The position numbers and the translations under genes were made by a program. From a bacterium (GTDB lineage: Bacteria; Latescibacterota; Latescibacteria; Latescibacterales; Latescibacteraceae), in assembly GCA_021372535.1 (NCBI GenBank), contig JAJFUH010000145.1, positions 1 through 12,862 of the forward strand: a DNA stretch of 12,862 nucleotides, read 5' to 3'. This document shows positions 1 through 7,243 of the stretch, in pieces. Positions within the stretch are counted from its first letter, which is position 1; each line of letters opens with the position of its first letter. The notes beneath the pieces were generated by a model. That model saw nothing but the letters and a program-made list of their open reading frames with translations, was not told the origin of the DNA and ran no database searches.

Positions 1-616
1 CCTCGGGAAGCGACCCGCCGTTCGTATCACAGAGCACAAGAATTTCCGCCCCGCCGTTTTCAGCGGCATGAAGCGTCTTCAATGCGTATTCGCTGTCCGC
101 CCTGAATCCGTCGAAAAAGTGCTCGGCATCGAAAAACACCCGTCTCCCCTCGGAAACAAGGAACCGGACGGAATCTTCGATAAGACGGAGATTATAGTCA
201 AGGGAAATCCTCAACACTTCATCGACATGGAGATTCCAGCTTTTTCCGAAAATGGTCACGATTTCAGTACCGGCATCAAGAAGTGTCCGAAGAATCGGGT
301 CATTGTCCGGCCGGCTGGAAGCACGGTGTGTCGATCCGAAAGCGGTTACTTTCGCATTCCTGAGACCGCAAGACCGTATCTGCCGGAAAAATTCGAGATC
401 TTTGGGACTCGTTGGATTCGGCCATCCGCCCTCGATATACGGTATCCCGACCGAGTCGAGTTTTCCGGCGATCAGGAGCTTGTCCTCAAGGCTGAAACTG
501 ATCGCTTCGGCCTGTGAACCGTCCCGCAGCGTCGAGTCAAATATCTCCACTTTTTTCGGAGCAAACGGAAACACGGAAAATCCGGGATTACCGGCTTTTA
601 TCACATTTTTTTTCAA
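1..616 (-). CDS. cimA: (R)-citramalate synthase, 5' part (runs off left edge)
   Basis: CimA condenses pyruvate and acetyl-CoA to (R)-citramalate, the first step of threonine-independent isoleucine synthesis. The visible 205 residues are the N-terminal part of the HMGL-like TIM barrel: FDSTLRDGSQAE (26-37) with the catalytic Arg-Asp and metal Asp, EGGWP (62-66), DAEHFFDG (163-170) and LCDTNGG (195-201). EGGWP, HFFDG and DTNGG separate CimA from LeuA, which is also encoded here (3783-5348). Family members are usually a little over 500 residues, so roughly 40% is visible. The start is TTG at 616-614: AGGG lies 7 nt upstream, and the only nearby in-frame alternative (GTG at 604) has no ribosome binding site. 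The gene begins 11 nt after the leuB stop, so it is very probably co-transcribed and shares LeuCDB for the next isoleucine steps. Because it lacks an ATG and is cut by the window edge, it is easily missed. Confidence 0.93.
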   Translation of the reverse strand, partial: MKKNVIKAGNPGFSVFPFAPKKVEIFDSTLRDGSQAEAISFSLEDKLLIAGKLDSVGIPYIEGGWPNPTSPKDLEFFRQIRSCGLRNAKVTAFGSTHRASSRPDNDPILRTLLDAGTEIVTIFGKSWNLHVDEVLRISLDYNLRLIEDSVRFLVSEGRRVFFDAEHFFDGFRADSEYALKTLHAAENGGAEILVLCDTNGGSLPE

Positions 617-627
617 CGATATTCCCT

Positions 628-1692
628 CTATGCAAGCCTGTCAATGGCTTCGACGACGGCATCGCCGACCTGAGATGTCGTCAAACCCATTTTTCCGGCA
701 GCCATGCTTTTCATTTTCGTCGCAATAACCTCTATACATGCCTGTTCGAGCAGATCGGCGGCTTTCTGTTCACCGAGCTGATCGAACATCATCTGGACGC
801 TGAAAATTGCCGCCATCGGATTGATTTTTCCCGTGCCCGTATATTTCGGGGCGCTCCCGCCGATCGGCTCGTACATCGAGACACCCTCGGGATTGAGATT
901 GCCGCCGGCGGCGATTCCCATTCCGCCCTGGATGACCGCGCCGAGATCGGTGATGATATCGCCGAACATGTTATCCGTGACAATCACATCAAACCATTCC
1001 GGATTCTTGACCATCCACATGCAGGTCGCGTCCACATGGGCATACTCACGGGTAATATCGGGATAATTCGCCGCTCCGACCTCATGGAATGTCCGCTCCC
1101 ATAAGTCCCATGCAAAGGTGAGCACATTCGTCTTTCCGCACAACGTAAGCGTCTTTTTCTTATCACGTTTTCGTGCAAGCTCAAAAGCAAACCTGATGCA
1201 GCGCTCCACACCCTTGCGGGTATTGACCGATTCCTGCACCGCAACCTCATCAGGCGTTCCCTTCTTCATGAATCCACCGGTGCCGACATAAAGACCCTCG
1301 GTATTCTCGCGAACAACCACGAAATCGATATCCTCGGGGCCCTTCCCCGCGAGGGGTGTCTCAACACCCTTATAGAGCTTGACGGGACGCAAATTGATAT
1401 ACTGGTCGAGCGCAAACCGTAGCGAGAGAAGAATACCCTTTTCGAGGATACCGGGCCTGACCTTCGGATGACCGATCGCACCGAGCAGGATAGCATCGAA
1501 TTTCTTCAGTGTTTCAGCCGCATTATCCGGTAAAATTTCGCCGGTTTCGAGATAGTGCTCTCCACCCCAGCCGAAATCCGTCGTTTCGTAGGTAAAACCG
1601 ACTTTATCAGCGACAGCTTTGAGGCATTTCAACCCTTCAGCCACTACTTCCGGCCCGGTGCCGTCACCGCCGATAACCGCAATTTTTTTCAC
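628..1692 (-). CDS. leuB: 3-isopropylmalate dehydrogenase
   Basis: LeuB oxidises and decarboxylates 3-isopropylmalate to 2-oxoisocaproate with NAD+; in a citramalate pathway it also acts on 3-methylmalate. The 354 residues are full family length. Visible features are the N-terminal IGGDGTGPEV, the substrate-arginine segment LLSLRFALDQYINLRP (88-103), RENTEGLYVG (128-137), GKTNVL with the catalytic Lys187, the metal-binding segment DNMFGDIITDLGA (240-252) and the NAD segment EPIGGSAP (275-282). RENTEGLY instead of RELTGGIY places it with the archaeal/actinobacterial-like LeuB branch, which is close to tartrate and homoisocitrate dehydrogenases; the leuACD-cimA context decides for LeuB. The start is GTG (1692-1690) with GGAGG 6 nt upstream. 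It is separated from leuD by 250 bp and followed 11 nt later by cimA. Confidence 0.93.
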   Translation of the reverse strand: MKKIAVIGGDGTGPEVVAEGLKCLKAVADKVGFTYETTDFGWGGEHYLETGEILPDNAAETLKKFDAILLGAIGHPKVRPGILEKGILLSLRFALDQYINLRPVKLYKGVETPLAGKGPEDIDFVVVRENTEGLYVGTGGFMKKGTPDEVAVQESVNTRKGVERCIRFAFELARKRDKKKTLTLCGKTNVLTFAWDLWERTFHEVGAANYPDITREYAHVDATCMWMVKNPEWFDVIVTDNMFGDIITDLGAVIQGGMGIAAGGNLNPEGVSMYEPIGGSAPKYTGTGKINPMAAIFSVQMMFDQLGEQKAADLLEQACIEVIATKMKSMAAGKMGLTTSQVGDAVVEAIDRLA

Positions 1693-1719
1693 TCACATCC
1701 TCCATGGAAAAACATTGTG

Positions 1720-1796
1720 GTGATTTACGAAGTACGATTTGAAAGGGTACAAAAGAAGTCTGAACCATAAATCTAAAATCGTAAATCCAAAATCAC
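1720..1796. repeat. Imperfect inverted repeat with 21-bp arms in the leuD-leuB gap
   Basis: Arms at 1720-1740 and 1776-1796 are complementary at 17 of 21 positions and enclose 35 nt. Within and beside the right arm, TAAATCTAAAATC (1768-1780) and TAAATCCAAAATC (1782-1794) form a direct repeat with a 14-bp period and one mismatch. It sits 28 bp upstream of the leuB start codon in an AT-rich 250-bp gap that is unusually wide for this operon. It looks like an intergenic palindromic repeat or the footprint of a small mobile element, but a single copy cannot prove that. It could also form a hairpin in the mRNA ahead of leuB. Confidence 0.5.
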
Positions 1797-1869
1797 ACAT
1801 ATGATTGTAATTTTTAAATGCATCTCAGTATTTATTCGCTATCACATGCAAAAAATCACCCATACATCA

Positions 1870-1907
1870 GACTGACCGGGCAGATAAAATCCTCAATCCG
1901 GACAGTC
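1870..1907 (-). other. Hairpin downstream of leuD
   Basis: GACTGACCGG (1870-1879) and CCGGACAGTC (1898-1907) can form a 10-bp stem with one mismatch (1875/1902) and an 18-nt loop, 36 nt after the leuD stop. On the transcribed strand there is a run of six T about 10-15 nt past the stem, so a canonical intrinsic terminator is doubtful. A pause, processing or partial terminator role is possible. A weaker GTACA/TGTAC hairpin (1926-1942) directly follows the leuD stop codon. Confidence 0.35.
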
Positions 1908-1942
1908 TTAATATATAATAAATACGTACAGCGCGTTTGTAC

Positions 1943-2422
1943 TTATTTTTTTATCGACTGAAGCAGTCCGCCGGCATCAGCGATTCCGAAGGCGAAATCG
2001 GGCAGTGGAATGAACCGAAGGCTCTCGCCGGTGGTAAGGTTTTTCAGAATACCCTCGCGGAGATGTATATCGAGCTCATCGCCGTCTGAAACACTCTCCG
2101 TTATCCCCCTGCACTCGACGACCGGGAAACCGTTGTTTATCGCATTACGGTAAAAAATCCGTGCAAAACTGTCAGCGATCACGCACGATACTCCAGCTCC
2201 CCGTATCGCCCAGATGGCGTGCTCTCTCGACGACCCGCACCCGAAATCGTGCCCGGCGACAATAACATCTCCCCTCTTCACCTTTTTCACAAATGCCTGA
2301 TCGATGTCTTCCATAGCGTGGAGGGCAAGTTCGCTCTCGCTGTCGGTCACCAGATACCGCGCCGGGATAATCTCATCGGTGTTTATGTGGTCACGCTTAT
2401 AGACGTGTGCATTTCCTTTCAT
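1943..2422 (-). CDS. leuD: 3-isopropylmalate dehydratase small subunit
   Basis: LeuD pairs with LeuC to isomerise 2-isopropylmalate to 3-isopropylmalate, and citramalate via citraconate to 3-methylmalate. At 159 residues it is the short archaeal-type small subunit (about 160-170 aa) rather than the roughly 200-aa enterobacterial form. Visible motifs are [11 protein letters not shown] (14-24), where the substrate-recognition loop begins, [12 protein letters not shown] (58-69) and the swivel-domain core [16 protein letters not shown] (83-98). The loop reads YLVT; from memory, isopropylmalate isomerases of this type carry a hydrophobic residue after YL, whereas homoaconitases carry Arg, which supports the LeuD call. 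The start is ATG with AAGGAG 8 nt upstream. leuC ends 98 nt upstream, and a 250-nt gap follows before leuB. Confidence 0.95.
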   Translation of the reverse strand: MKGNAHVYKRDHINTDEIIPARYLVTDSESELALHAMEDIDQAFVKKVKRGDVIVAGHDFGCGSSREHAIWAIRGAGVSCVIADSFARIFYRNAINNGFPVVECRGITESVSDGDELDIHLREGILKNLTTGESLRFIPLPDFAFGIADAGGLLQSIKK

Positions 2423-2520
2423 CGCTTTATCTCCTTATGTATAACCGGCAACCAGCAAACGCGCGCGCATCCTTACGGAGGAAACAGTCCTGAAGCTGAC
2501 CGCCGGATCACAAAATTCAC

Positions 2521-3783
2521 TTATAAAAATTCCCTCGGATCGGTTATTCGCCCCGCAATGGCAGTCGCCGCGGCTGTGGCGGGACTCCCGAGATACACCT
2601 CACTCCGGGGAGAACCCATACGTCCTACAAAATTCCTGTTTGTCGTCGAAAGGCATTTTTCGCCATCGGCAAGAATACCCATGTATCCTCCGAGACATGC
2701 GCCGCATGTCGGCGCGGAAACCACGCAGTGAGCCGAGGAGAAAATATCGAACAGCCCCTCTTTCATGGCCTGACGCCATATTTTGGTCGACGCGGGAACC
2801 ACAATACACCGGAGGCTGTCGGAAATTTTCCTGCCCTTGAGAATACCTGCGGCGATGCGGAGGTCCTCGATGCGGCCGTTGGTGCACGATCCGATATAGA
2901 CCTGGTCGACAGCGACATCACCAGCGTCCTTTGCGGGACGACCGTTCGACGGCAGGTGAGGAAACGCCACCATGGGTTCAAGACCCGAACAGTCGATCTC
3001 GATGGTTTCTGCATACCGGGCATCGGGGTCCGAGGTGTAAACGGTGAATTTCTCACCGGTCCGCTCGCGGACATACTCGATGGTCTTGCTGTCGGGATTG
3101 ATGATTCCACTCTTAGCGCCAGCCTCGATCACCATGTTGGTCATGGTAAACCGCGCCTCGACCGAAAGATTGTCGACAACCGGGCCGGTAAATTCCATGG
3201 CCATGTAGAGAGCGCCATCCACACCGATACGGCGGATTATGTCAAGAATGACATCCTTCGAGTACACACCTTTCCCGAGGGTGCCCTTGAGCACGATTTT
3301 CATGGTTTCGGGAACCCTGAACCAGAGCTCACCGGAATAAATTGCCGCCGCAAGATCGGTCGATCCGATGCCCGTCGAAAACGCCCCGAGCGCCCCATGC
3401 GTACAGGTATGGGAATCTCCGCAGACAACCGTTCGTCCGGGCAGCACCCACCCGTCCTCGGGCAGAACGGCGTGACAGACACCATTCACCCCGACTTCAT
3501 AGTAATTTTTTATACCGTGCAGGCGAACCCACTCACGCAGGCGTTTTGCCAGCTCGGCGCTCTGTATGTCCTTGTTGGGGACAAAATGATCGGGGATAAC
3601 CACTATCCTGTCCGGGGCAAACACCCTGTCCATGTCCAGATTTTTGAGCATGGAAATAGCGGGAGGCGTGGTGACATCATGGCACATCACGATGTCGAGC
3701 TTTGCATTTATCAGCTCGCCCGGCCTGACCGTGTCATGTCCAGAGTGAGCCGCCAGTATCTTTTCAGTTATCGTCATTCCCAT
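2521..3783 (-). CDS. leuC: 3-isopropylmalate dehydratase large subunit
   Basis: LeuC is the aconitase-family [4Fe-4S] large subunit of isopropylmalate isomerase. The 420 residues match the shorter archaeal-type LeuC, consistent with the short LeuD. The three cluster cysteines are Cys300 in YIGSCTNGR, and Cys360 and Cys363 in PTCGACLGG. Other landmarks are [10 protein letters not shown] (34-43), [14 protein letters not shown] (122-135) and the C-terminal NRNFVGRMG (382-390). The start ATG (3783-3781) shares its A with the leuA stop (TAATG), with GGAG 7 nt upstream. A second in-frame ATG two codons in is possible but more distant from the Shine-Dalgarno. The overlap implies translational coupling to leuA. 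In this operon LeuCD would serve both leucine and citramalate-derived isoleucine. Confidence 0.96.
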   Translation of the reverse strand: MGMTITEKILAAHSGHDTVRPGELINAKLDIVMCHDVTTPPAISMLKNLDMDRVFAPDRIVVIPDHFVPNKDIQSAELAKRLREWVRLHGIKNYYEVGVNGVCHAVLPEDGWVLPGRTVVCGDSHTCTHGALGAFSTGIGSTDLAAAIYSGELWFRVPETMKIVLKGTLGKGVYSKDVILDIIRRIGVDGALYMAMEFTGPVVDNLSVEARFTMTNMVIEAGAKSGIINPDSKTIEYVRERTGEKFTVYTSDPDARYAETIEIDCSGLEPMVAFPHLPSNGRPAKDAGDVAVDQVYIGSCTNGRIEDLRIAAGILKGRKISDSLRCIVVPASTKIWRQAMKEGLFDIFSSAHCVVSAPTCGACLGGYMGILADGEKCLSTTNRNFVGRMGSPRSEVYLGSPATAAATAIAGRITDPREFL

Positions 3784-5348
3784 TATTTTTCTCCGTTTGC
3801 CCTGTTGTTTCCGGCATTCAGGTTTTCATTACGGAATCTGATCTTGTTCAGACCGTCCACATACGCTTTTGCCGATGCCTCCAGAATATCGGTCGAGGCT
3901 CCTCTCCCGATAATGACCAGATTATCGTTCACCATCATCTTGAGGGAAACCTCGCCAATGGCCTCTGTCCCTTCGGTGACCGCACGAAGCGAATATTCAC
4001 CGAGCCTGATGGGAAAATCCACAATCGCGTTGATGGCTTTGTACGTCGCATCCACAGGACCATCGCCCCATGCCGACTGCTGCCTCGTTTCACCGCCGAT
4101 CCTGAGACGAACCGTCGAGGTCGGAATAGTCGAAGACCCGCTCGTTATATGGAAATACTCGAGACGGTAATATTCGGGGACGCCGTGAACTTCATCCTCG
4201 ACAATGACCGCGATATCCTCGTCGAACACCTCTTTTTTCTTGTCCGCGACAATGAGGAAGCGTTCGAACGCGGCATTGAGTTCTTTTTCGGATAACGTAT
4301 AGCCGAGGTCATCGAGCCGTTTTTTAAAACCATGTTTACCGGAATGACGCCCCAGTATGATCTTCATGTCGGTGAGACCGATCGACTCCGGGGTCATAAT
4401 CTCGTACGTTGATCGTGATTTCAGGAGGCCGTCCACATGGATGCCGGATTCATGGGCAAACGCATTGGCACCTACGATGGCCTTGTTCGGCTGAACCCGT
4501 ATGCCGGTGAGATTTGAAACGAGCTGGCTCGTCCGGTAAATCTCTTTTGTGTTGACTCCCATCTCGAAATCGAGAAAATCGCGACGGACATTGACCGACA
4601 TGACGAATTCCTCGAGCGATGCGTTCCCGGCACGTTCTCCGAGGCCGTTCACCGCGACCTCGACCTGACGGGCGCCGTTTCGTACCGCCATGACAGAATT
4701 CGCCACCGCGAGACCGAGATCGTTATGGCAGTGAACGCTGATAATCGCCTGGCCGATATTGGGTACGCCCGTGATGATATCACGGATGAATGTACCGAAC
4801 TCGGACGGTATCGCATATCCGACCGTATCGGGGATATTGATGGTACCGGCTCCGGCTTCGATGGTCGCGCTCACAACCTCCCTGAGGAATCCCATATCGC
4901 TCCGGAACGCATCCTCTGCGCTGAACTCGACGTTTTCCATATAACTCCGGGCCAGCCTGACCGCTTCCACGGCCATCTTGAACACCTCATCCTTCGTTTT
5001 ATGGAGCTTATGCTCCATGTGTATAGGCGAGGTGGCGACAAACGTGTGAATCCGCGGATGCGCCGCATGTTTCAGGGCGTTATAAGCGCTCGTAATGTCC
5101 TTTTCGAGCGTACGTGCGAGACCGCATACGACTGTATTTTTAATCTCTGCGCTGCACGCCTCGACCGCCTCGAACTGAACCGGCGACGATACGGGAAATC
5201 CCGCTTCTATAACATCCACACCGAGACGTTCGAGCTGTATCGCAATCTGTACTTTTTCTTTTACGTTCAACGATGCACCGGGCGACTGTTCGCCGTCACG
5301 GAGTGTCGTATCGAATATCACGATTCGCTTATTACTCTCAGTACTCAT
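3783..5348 (-). CDS. leuA: 2-isopropylmalate synthase
   Basis: LeuA condenses 2-oxoisovalerate with acetyl-CoA, the committed step of leucine synthesis. The 521 residues match the long bacterial form: a TIM-barrel catalytic domain (about 8-275), a linker (about 280-380), and a C-terminal LeuA dimer domain (about 390-510) that normally binds leucine for feedback inhibition. Seen directly are [13 protein letters not shown] (12-24) with metal Asp13, [10 protein letters not shown] (205-214) with metal His206 and His208, [14 protein letters not shown] (234-247), and [10 protein letters not shown] (298-307). The start ATG has GAGGG 9 nt upstream and lies inside the last codons of a small ORF (5338-5493), so the two may be translationally coupled. 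The stop overlaps the leuC start. It is distinguished from the operon's CimA by GEQSPG instead of GSQAE. Confidence 0.96.
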   Translation of the reverse strand: MSTESNKRIVIFDTTLRDGEQSPGASLNVKEKVQIAIQLERLGVDVIEAGFPVSSPVQFEAVEACSAEIKNTVVCGLARTLEKDITSAYNALKHAAHPRIHTFVATSPIHMEHKLHKTKDEVFKMAVEAVRLARSYMENVEFSAEDAFRSDMGFLREVVSATIEAGAGTINIPDTVGYAIPSEFGTFIRDIITGVPNIGQAIISVHCHNDLGLAVANSVMAVRNGARQVEVAVNGLGERAGNASLEEFVMSVNVRRDFLDFEMGVNTKEIYRTSQLVSNLTGIRVQPNKAIVGANAFAHESGIHVDGLLKSRSTYEIMTPESIGLTDMKIILGRHSGKHGFKKRLDDLGYTLSEKELNAAFERFLIVADKKKEVFDEDIAVIVEDEVHGVPEYYRLEYFHITSGSSTIPTSTVRLRIGGETRQQSAWGDGPVDATYKAINAIVDFPIRLGEYSLRAVTEGTEAIGEVSLKMMVNDNLVIIGRGASTDILEASAKAYVDGLNKIRFRNENLNAGNNRANGEK

Positions 5349-5493
5349 GACATTTTTCCCTCTTGTTACGGGGCGAGCACAGATAAGCGCCCCCCCTTGT
5401 TAACAGTTCAATATCAGGCAAAATTTCACTTCTGCCCAGGCCACTAAGGTCACTAAGGTCACTTTCATCGAGAACAACGGAGCGCTGTTCCAC
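5338..5493 (-). CDS. Small ORF (51 aa) in front of and overlapping leuA; unknown function
   Basis: This is not a protein family I recognise. A GTG start (5493-5491) is preceded by a perfect anti-Shine-Dalgarno complement, AAGGAGGTGA (5499-5508), whose GGAGG core is 8 nt upstream; it is the strongest such site in the window. The frame ends in TGA (5340-5338) after overlapping the leuA start by 11 nt, the arrangement expected for translational coupling. The predicted 51 residues contain 8 Leu, and a 9-bp tandem repeat encodes SDL-SDL-SGL (residues 11-19). There is no signal peptide or membrane segment. The tail is basic and Cys-containing. It could be a small protein or a leuA leader peptide that senses leucine; Leu enrichment is only moderate. 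The same frame is open to an ATG at 5547, but that start lacks a good ribosome binding site. Confidence 0.45.
   Translation of the reverse strand: MEQRSVVLDESDLSDLSGLGRSEILPDIELLTRGGAYLCSPRNKREKCHEY
5439..5465. repeat. 9-bp tandem repeat, about 3 units, inside the small ORF before leuA
   Basis: CACTAAGGT occurs twice in perfect tandem (5442-5450 and 5451-5459), flanked by a diverged unit on each side. The 9-bp period keeps the reading frame of the small ORF and yields the tripeptide series SDL-SDL-SGL. It is a minor repeat, possibly slippage-derived. Confidence 0.6.
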
Positions 5494-5660
5494 GGTACTC
5501 ACCTCCTTCCGAGGGTTTTTTAAATAGAGCCGGAACAAGCCCGGCATGATACCGCCCGATGCCGCTGTACAATCACCGGGGCGCTATTATAAATAACTAT
5601 ATTCTGTGCAAATTTTCGTTTGCTGCCTGTTTATAATAACAGATTTTTCACTTTTACTGC

Positions 5661-5685
5661 AGGGACAGGCACCCTGCCTGTCCCT
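5661..5685. repeat. Perfect 11-bp palindrome (REP-like) between ilvC and leuA
   Basis: AGGGACAGGCA (5661-5671) and TGCCTGTCCCT (5675-5685) form a perfect GC-rich 11-bp stem with a 3-nt loop, starting 12 nt after the ilvC stop. No T-run follows on the minus strand, so it is not a canonical terminator. The GGGACAGGCA...TGCCTGTCCC form resembles REP-type palindromes mobilised by RAYT/IS200-like transposases; this is a resemblance from memory, as no transposase lies in the window. In the transcript it could protect the upstream ilv mRNA from 3' exonucleases or lower leu gene expression. Confidence 0.6.
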
Positions 5686-5697
5686 TGTTCATATCGA

Positions 5698-6687
5698 TTA
5701 TTTGTGGAGCCATGACATCATGCCGCGGAGTTTTTTGCCCACTTCCTCGATGAGGTGCTCTTCACCGTGGCGTTTCAGGGCGTTGTACATCGGTCTGCCG
5801 GCCTGATTTTCGAGAATCCAGTCACGGGCGAACTCACCCGACCTGATTCTGGCGAGGACCCGCTTCATCTCTTCGCGGGTTTCCGCGGTGATGATCTTCT
5901 TACCGGTAACCAGGTCGCCGTACTCGGCGGTATCGCTGATCGAGCTCCTCATATTGGCAATGCCGCCTTCATAAATAAGATCGACGATGAGCTTGACCTC
6001 ATGGAGACATTCAAAATAGGCTATCTCGGGTTTGTACCCGGCCTCGACGAGGGTTTCGAAACCGGCCCTGATCAATTCAGTGAGCCCGCCGCAGAGTACA
6101 ACCTGCTCGCCGAAAAGGTCGGTTTCGGTTTCTTCCTCGAACGTCGTCTCGATGATACCGGCCCGTCCTGCGCCGATTCCGCATGCATGTGCCAGGGCAA
6201 GCGTTTTCGCCTTCCCTGTGAAGTCCTGAAACACCGCAATAAGGCTCGGAACACCGCCGCCCTGCTCATAGACACGCCGCAGGAGATGGCCGGGACCCTT
6301 GGGGGCCACCATGTATACATCGATGTCTTTCGGCGGTTTTATCTGGCCGAAATGGATATTGAATCCGTGCGAGAAAACGAGCGCCTTTCCCGGCTTGAGA
6401 CCCTGTACGATTTCGCTTTTATAAACCCTCGCCTGTAATTCATCGGGCAGAAGTATCTGGATGATGTCGGCCTGTTCAGCCGCCTTTGCAGCGGTCATGG
6501 GTTTGAAGCCGACCTCCTGCGCGAGCTTGAAATTGTCCGTTCCTTCGAGCTCCGCCACGATTACCTTGAAACCTGAATCCCTCAGATTCTGCGCCTGGGC
6601 ATGACCCTGCGATCCAAAGCCCATGATAGCGATCGTTTTATTCTGAAGGATACTCCTGTCGGCATCCTTATCATAGTACATCTGCAT
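5698..6687 (-). CDS. ilvC: Ketol-acid reductoisomerase (class I), possibly NADH-preferring
   Basis: IlvC isomerises and reduces 2-acetolactate or 2-aceto-2-hydroxybutyrate to the dihydroxy acids of valine and isoleucine. The 329 residues match the short class I enzyme. The N-terminal Rossmann domain shows [17 protein letters not shown] (23-39). The C-terminal knotted domain carries ETDLFGEQ (188-195), with metal ligands Asp190 and Glu194, then Glu226, Glu230 and the substrate Ser251. The cofactor loop after beta-2 reads VAELEGTDN (44-52), whereas NADPH enzymes usually have a GLR..S pattern whose Arg and Ser hold the 2'-phosphate. Glu46, Glu48 and Asp51 point to NADH; this is inference. The start ATG has GGAGG 6 nt upstream, and the gene follows ilvN by 37 nt. 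Confidence 0.97.
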   Translation of the reverse strand: MQMYYDKDADRSILQNKTIAIMGFGSQGHAQAQNLRDSGFKVIVAELEGTDNFKLAQEVGFKPMTAAKAAEQADIIQILLPDELQARVYKSEIVQGLKPGKALVFSHGFNIHFGQIKPPKDIDVYMVAPKGPGHLLRRVYEQGGGVPSLIAVFQDFTGKAKTLALAHACGIGAGRAGIIETTFEEETETDLFGEQVVLCGGLTELIRAGFETLVEAGYKPEIAYFECLHEVKLIVDLIYEGGIANMRSSISDTAEYGDLVTGKKIITAETREEMKRVLARIRSGEFARDWILENQAGRPMYNALKRHGEEHLIEEVGKKLRGMMSWLHK

Positions 6688-6724
6688 GGTAATCCTCCAC
6701 TCGTTTAAGTTGATTATGAATATT

Positions 6725-7243
6725 TTACTGTCCGTTCTGTTCGTTGTTTTCCTGCCCTGCTGTCTCGTTCATCTCTCTCATCATTGCAACCACTCCCGTC
6801 CGGGCCATTTCAATGATCTGGAAAGGCTCCATGAGCTTGATAAACGCATTGATTTTCCCTTCGGTGCCGGTGATCTGGATCATAAGTGACCTGTGCCCGA
6901 CATCGATTGTTTTGGCGCGGAACACATTTGCAACTTCCAGTATCTCGGTCCTCGTGCCGGCAGTGCATTTCACCTTGATAAGGCAGAGCTCACGGCGCAC
7001 CGAATTCTCACGGGGAAGATCGGTGACTTCGATGACATCGACAAGTTTGTTGAGCTGCTTCATGACCTGGTCGAGAATGCTGTCATCACCCCGTGTGACG
7101 ATGGTCATCCGTGAAACCGAGGGGTCGTTAGACTCTCCGACAGTCAAGCTGTCGATGTTGTAACCGCGGGACGAAAACAGACCGCTGATCCGCGCGAGAA
7201 CGCCGAATTTATTTTCAACAATCACTGAAATAATATGTCTCAT
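6725..7243 (-). CDS. ilvN: Acetolactate synthase small (regulatory) subunit
   Basis: This regulatory subunit activates IlvB and confers end-product feedback. The 172 residues contain an N-terminal ACT domain (about 2-76) and a C-terminal ALS_ss domain (about 85-158). The ACT segment [19 protein letters not shown] (11-29) aligns well with E. coli IlvH and keeps Gly14 and Asn29, positions tied there to valine binding, so valine inhibition is likely. The last 12 or so residues ([13 protein letters not shown] region) are a polar tail without domain character. The start ATG overlaps the ilvB stop as ATGA, indicating translational coupling. The name ilvH would be equally valid. Confidence 0.96.
   Translation of the reverse strand: MRHIISVIVENKFGVLARISGLFSSRGYNIDSLTVGESNDPSVSRMTIVTRGDDSILDQVMKQLNKLVDVIEVTDLPRENSVRRELCLIKVKCTAGTRTEILEVANVFRAKTIDVGHRSLMIQITGTEGKINAFIKLMEPFQIIEMARTGVVAMMREMNETAGQENNEQNGQ

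Noticed and set aside
2459-2470. Short alternating CG run in the leuC-leuD gap as a possible Z-DNA or regulatory element
   Set aside because: It spans only about 12 bp, with no symmetry or partner element around it; too short to support a claim.
2728-4170. Long plus-strand open frame (480 codons) opposite leuC and leuA
   Set aside because: It is antisense to two genes with complete catalytic motifs. Its translation shows no domain, and it spans the leuA/leuC junction. Antisense open frames of this kind recur throughout the operon (for example 7867-8928 and 4725-5447) and follow from codon usage.
5480-5515. T-box-like sequence (GGTGAGTACCGTGG) before leuA
   Set aside because: It only partly resembles the T-box consensus. 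The upstream space of about 200 nt to ilvC lacks a recognisable stem I or specifier loop, and the match overlaps a perfect Shine-Dalgarno that explains most of it.
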